NCBI RefSeq assembly: GCF_004803795.1
Contig: NZ_CP012543.1
Coordinates: 1,054,001-1,118,000 of the forward strand
Length of the DNA: 64,000 nt
Source: Campylobacter rectus
Lineage (GTDB): Bacteria; Campylobacterota; Campylobacteria; Campylobacterales; Campylobacteraceae
Direction: 5' to 3'
Below are positions 63,557 through 64,000 of this stretch, piece after piece; the stretch's first letter is position 1, and every line of letters starts with the position of its first letter. The notes below the pieces were generated by a model. The model was not told where the DNA came from. It worked only from the letters and a program-made list of their open reading frames with translations, and ran no database searches. The position numbers and the translations under genes were made by a program.

Positions 63557-64000
63557 AAAAATCCGCGCGTTTTTTTATCTTTTTAGCGGCGTTTTTGGCC
63601 GCGCTCGCCGTTTGTTTTACGAGCGCGAAAAAGATAAATGCGGATATTTTTTCTCTCGTAAATTTTGAAAACTCTACCGAACAAACTGCGCTAAAATCGA
63701 TGCTAGATAGCGCTTCAAACGAGTTTTTGTTAGCTTCAAATTTGCCTGAGTTTTTAGAAAAAAGCGAAATTTTAGCCGAGCAAAGCGGAGTTTTTGAGGA
63801 GTACCGCGCAAAGCAGGACGTAAATTTAACCTCGTATCCAACTCAGCTAAACGCCCTAAAAATCGCGCTTTTAAACGAGCAAACCTACGAGCTTTTAGTA
63901 AAAGACAAAAACGAGTTTTTTAAACAAAGCGCGCAAAATTTATTTAACCAGTTTGCCTTTAAGCCGCTTAACGCGAAGGATGATTTTTTCGCCTTAAGTT
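63553..64000 (+). CDS. apeM: MMPL-type exporter (ApeM type), 5' end only
   Basis: 149 residues of a longer protein cut by the window edge. The first 30 residues are an N-terminal membrane helix (FFIFLAAFLAALAVCFTSA), followed by a periplasmic region (NADIFSLVNFENSTEQTALK). Only position (directly after the LolA-like gene) and this start support the exporter call; no RND repeats are visible yet. It would export the lipid-linked polyene. Confidence 0.7.
   Translation, partial: MKKSARFFIFLAAFLAALAVCFTSAKKINADIFSLVNFENSTEQTALKSMLDSASNEFLLASNLPEFLEKSEILAEQSGVFEEYRAKQDVNLTSYPTQLNALKIALLNEQTYELLVKDKNEFFKQSAQNLFNQFAFKPLNAKDDFFALS

Overview
The window is a piece of an Epsilonproteobacterial chromosome, most likely a Campylobacter of the higher-GC oral group (rectus/showae/curvus/gracilis type). 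Gene content and order match several separate Campylobacter jejuni neighbourhoods placed end to end: secA-lolA-periplasmic protein-PIF1 helicase-lipoprotein (Cj0942-0946 type), rsmH-ftsL-like-PPIase-ftsA-ftsZ (Cj0691-0696), cprS-cprR-htrA-cbpA-hspR-antiporter (Cj1226-1233), prenyl synthase-hemA-proS-fxsA-hemC-ubiD (Cj0539-0546), and thiL-truD (Cj1458-1457). These identities come from reading translated sequence and from remembered synteny; no database search was run.

Layout. 0-7.5 kb: secA (3' end outside the window), lolA, a periplasmic protein, a PIF1-like helicase and a lipoprotein joining an NlpC/P60 domain to an M15 peptidase. 7.5-9.5 kb: no intact gene; a decayed IS1595-type element interrupted by short palindromes, then a broken gene. 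9.5-17.9 kb: tudS-like gene, D-amino-acid transaminase and the cell-division block. 17.9-21.5 kb: decayed DNA and unrecognised genes. 21.5-31.2 kb: the cprSR/htrA/cbpA/hspR/antiporter block, split by a repeat-rich kilobase and an unrecognised 543-residue gene. 31.2-33.9 kb: an AT-rich two-gene island with an RTX-type protein. 34-45.1 kb: metY, then the hem/proS/ubiD operon, with a decayed Imm10-type immunity gene between hemC and ubiD. 45.1-47.1 kb: pseudogenes and two tandem IS1595-type copies. 47.1-49 kb: an orphan Fe-S/cytochrome b pair. 49-51 kb: thiL-truD. 51.3-64 kb: an aryl polyene (APE) pigment cluster in the order N-O-P-Q-R-x-x-C-D-E-F-G-HI-J-K-L-M, running off the right edge.

How the genes work together. 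The APE genes form one tightly overlapping operon: two acyl carrier proteins, ketosynthases, ketoreductase, dehydratases, ligase, thioesterase, acyltransferases, a LolA-like carrier and an MMPL-type exporter that would make and place an aryl-polyene lipid in the outer membrane. cprRS, htrA, cbpA and hspR are envelope-stress and heat-shock functions. ftsA/ftsZ/rsmH serve division.

The less described content is in the repeats. One is a 31-32 bp hairpin module with ends TCTGCTT/AAGCAGA; two copies sit in otherwise continuous sequence of another repeat or IS, so the empty site can be read in the sister copy, with no clear target duplication. The second is a larger dispersed element whose internal hairpin shows compensatory base changes between copies. 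Both deserve a genome-wide search.
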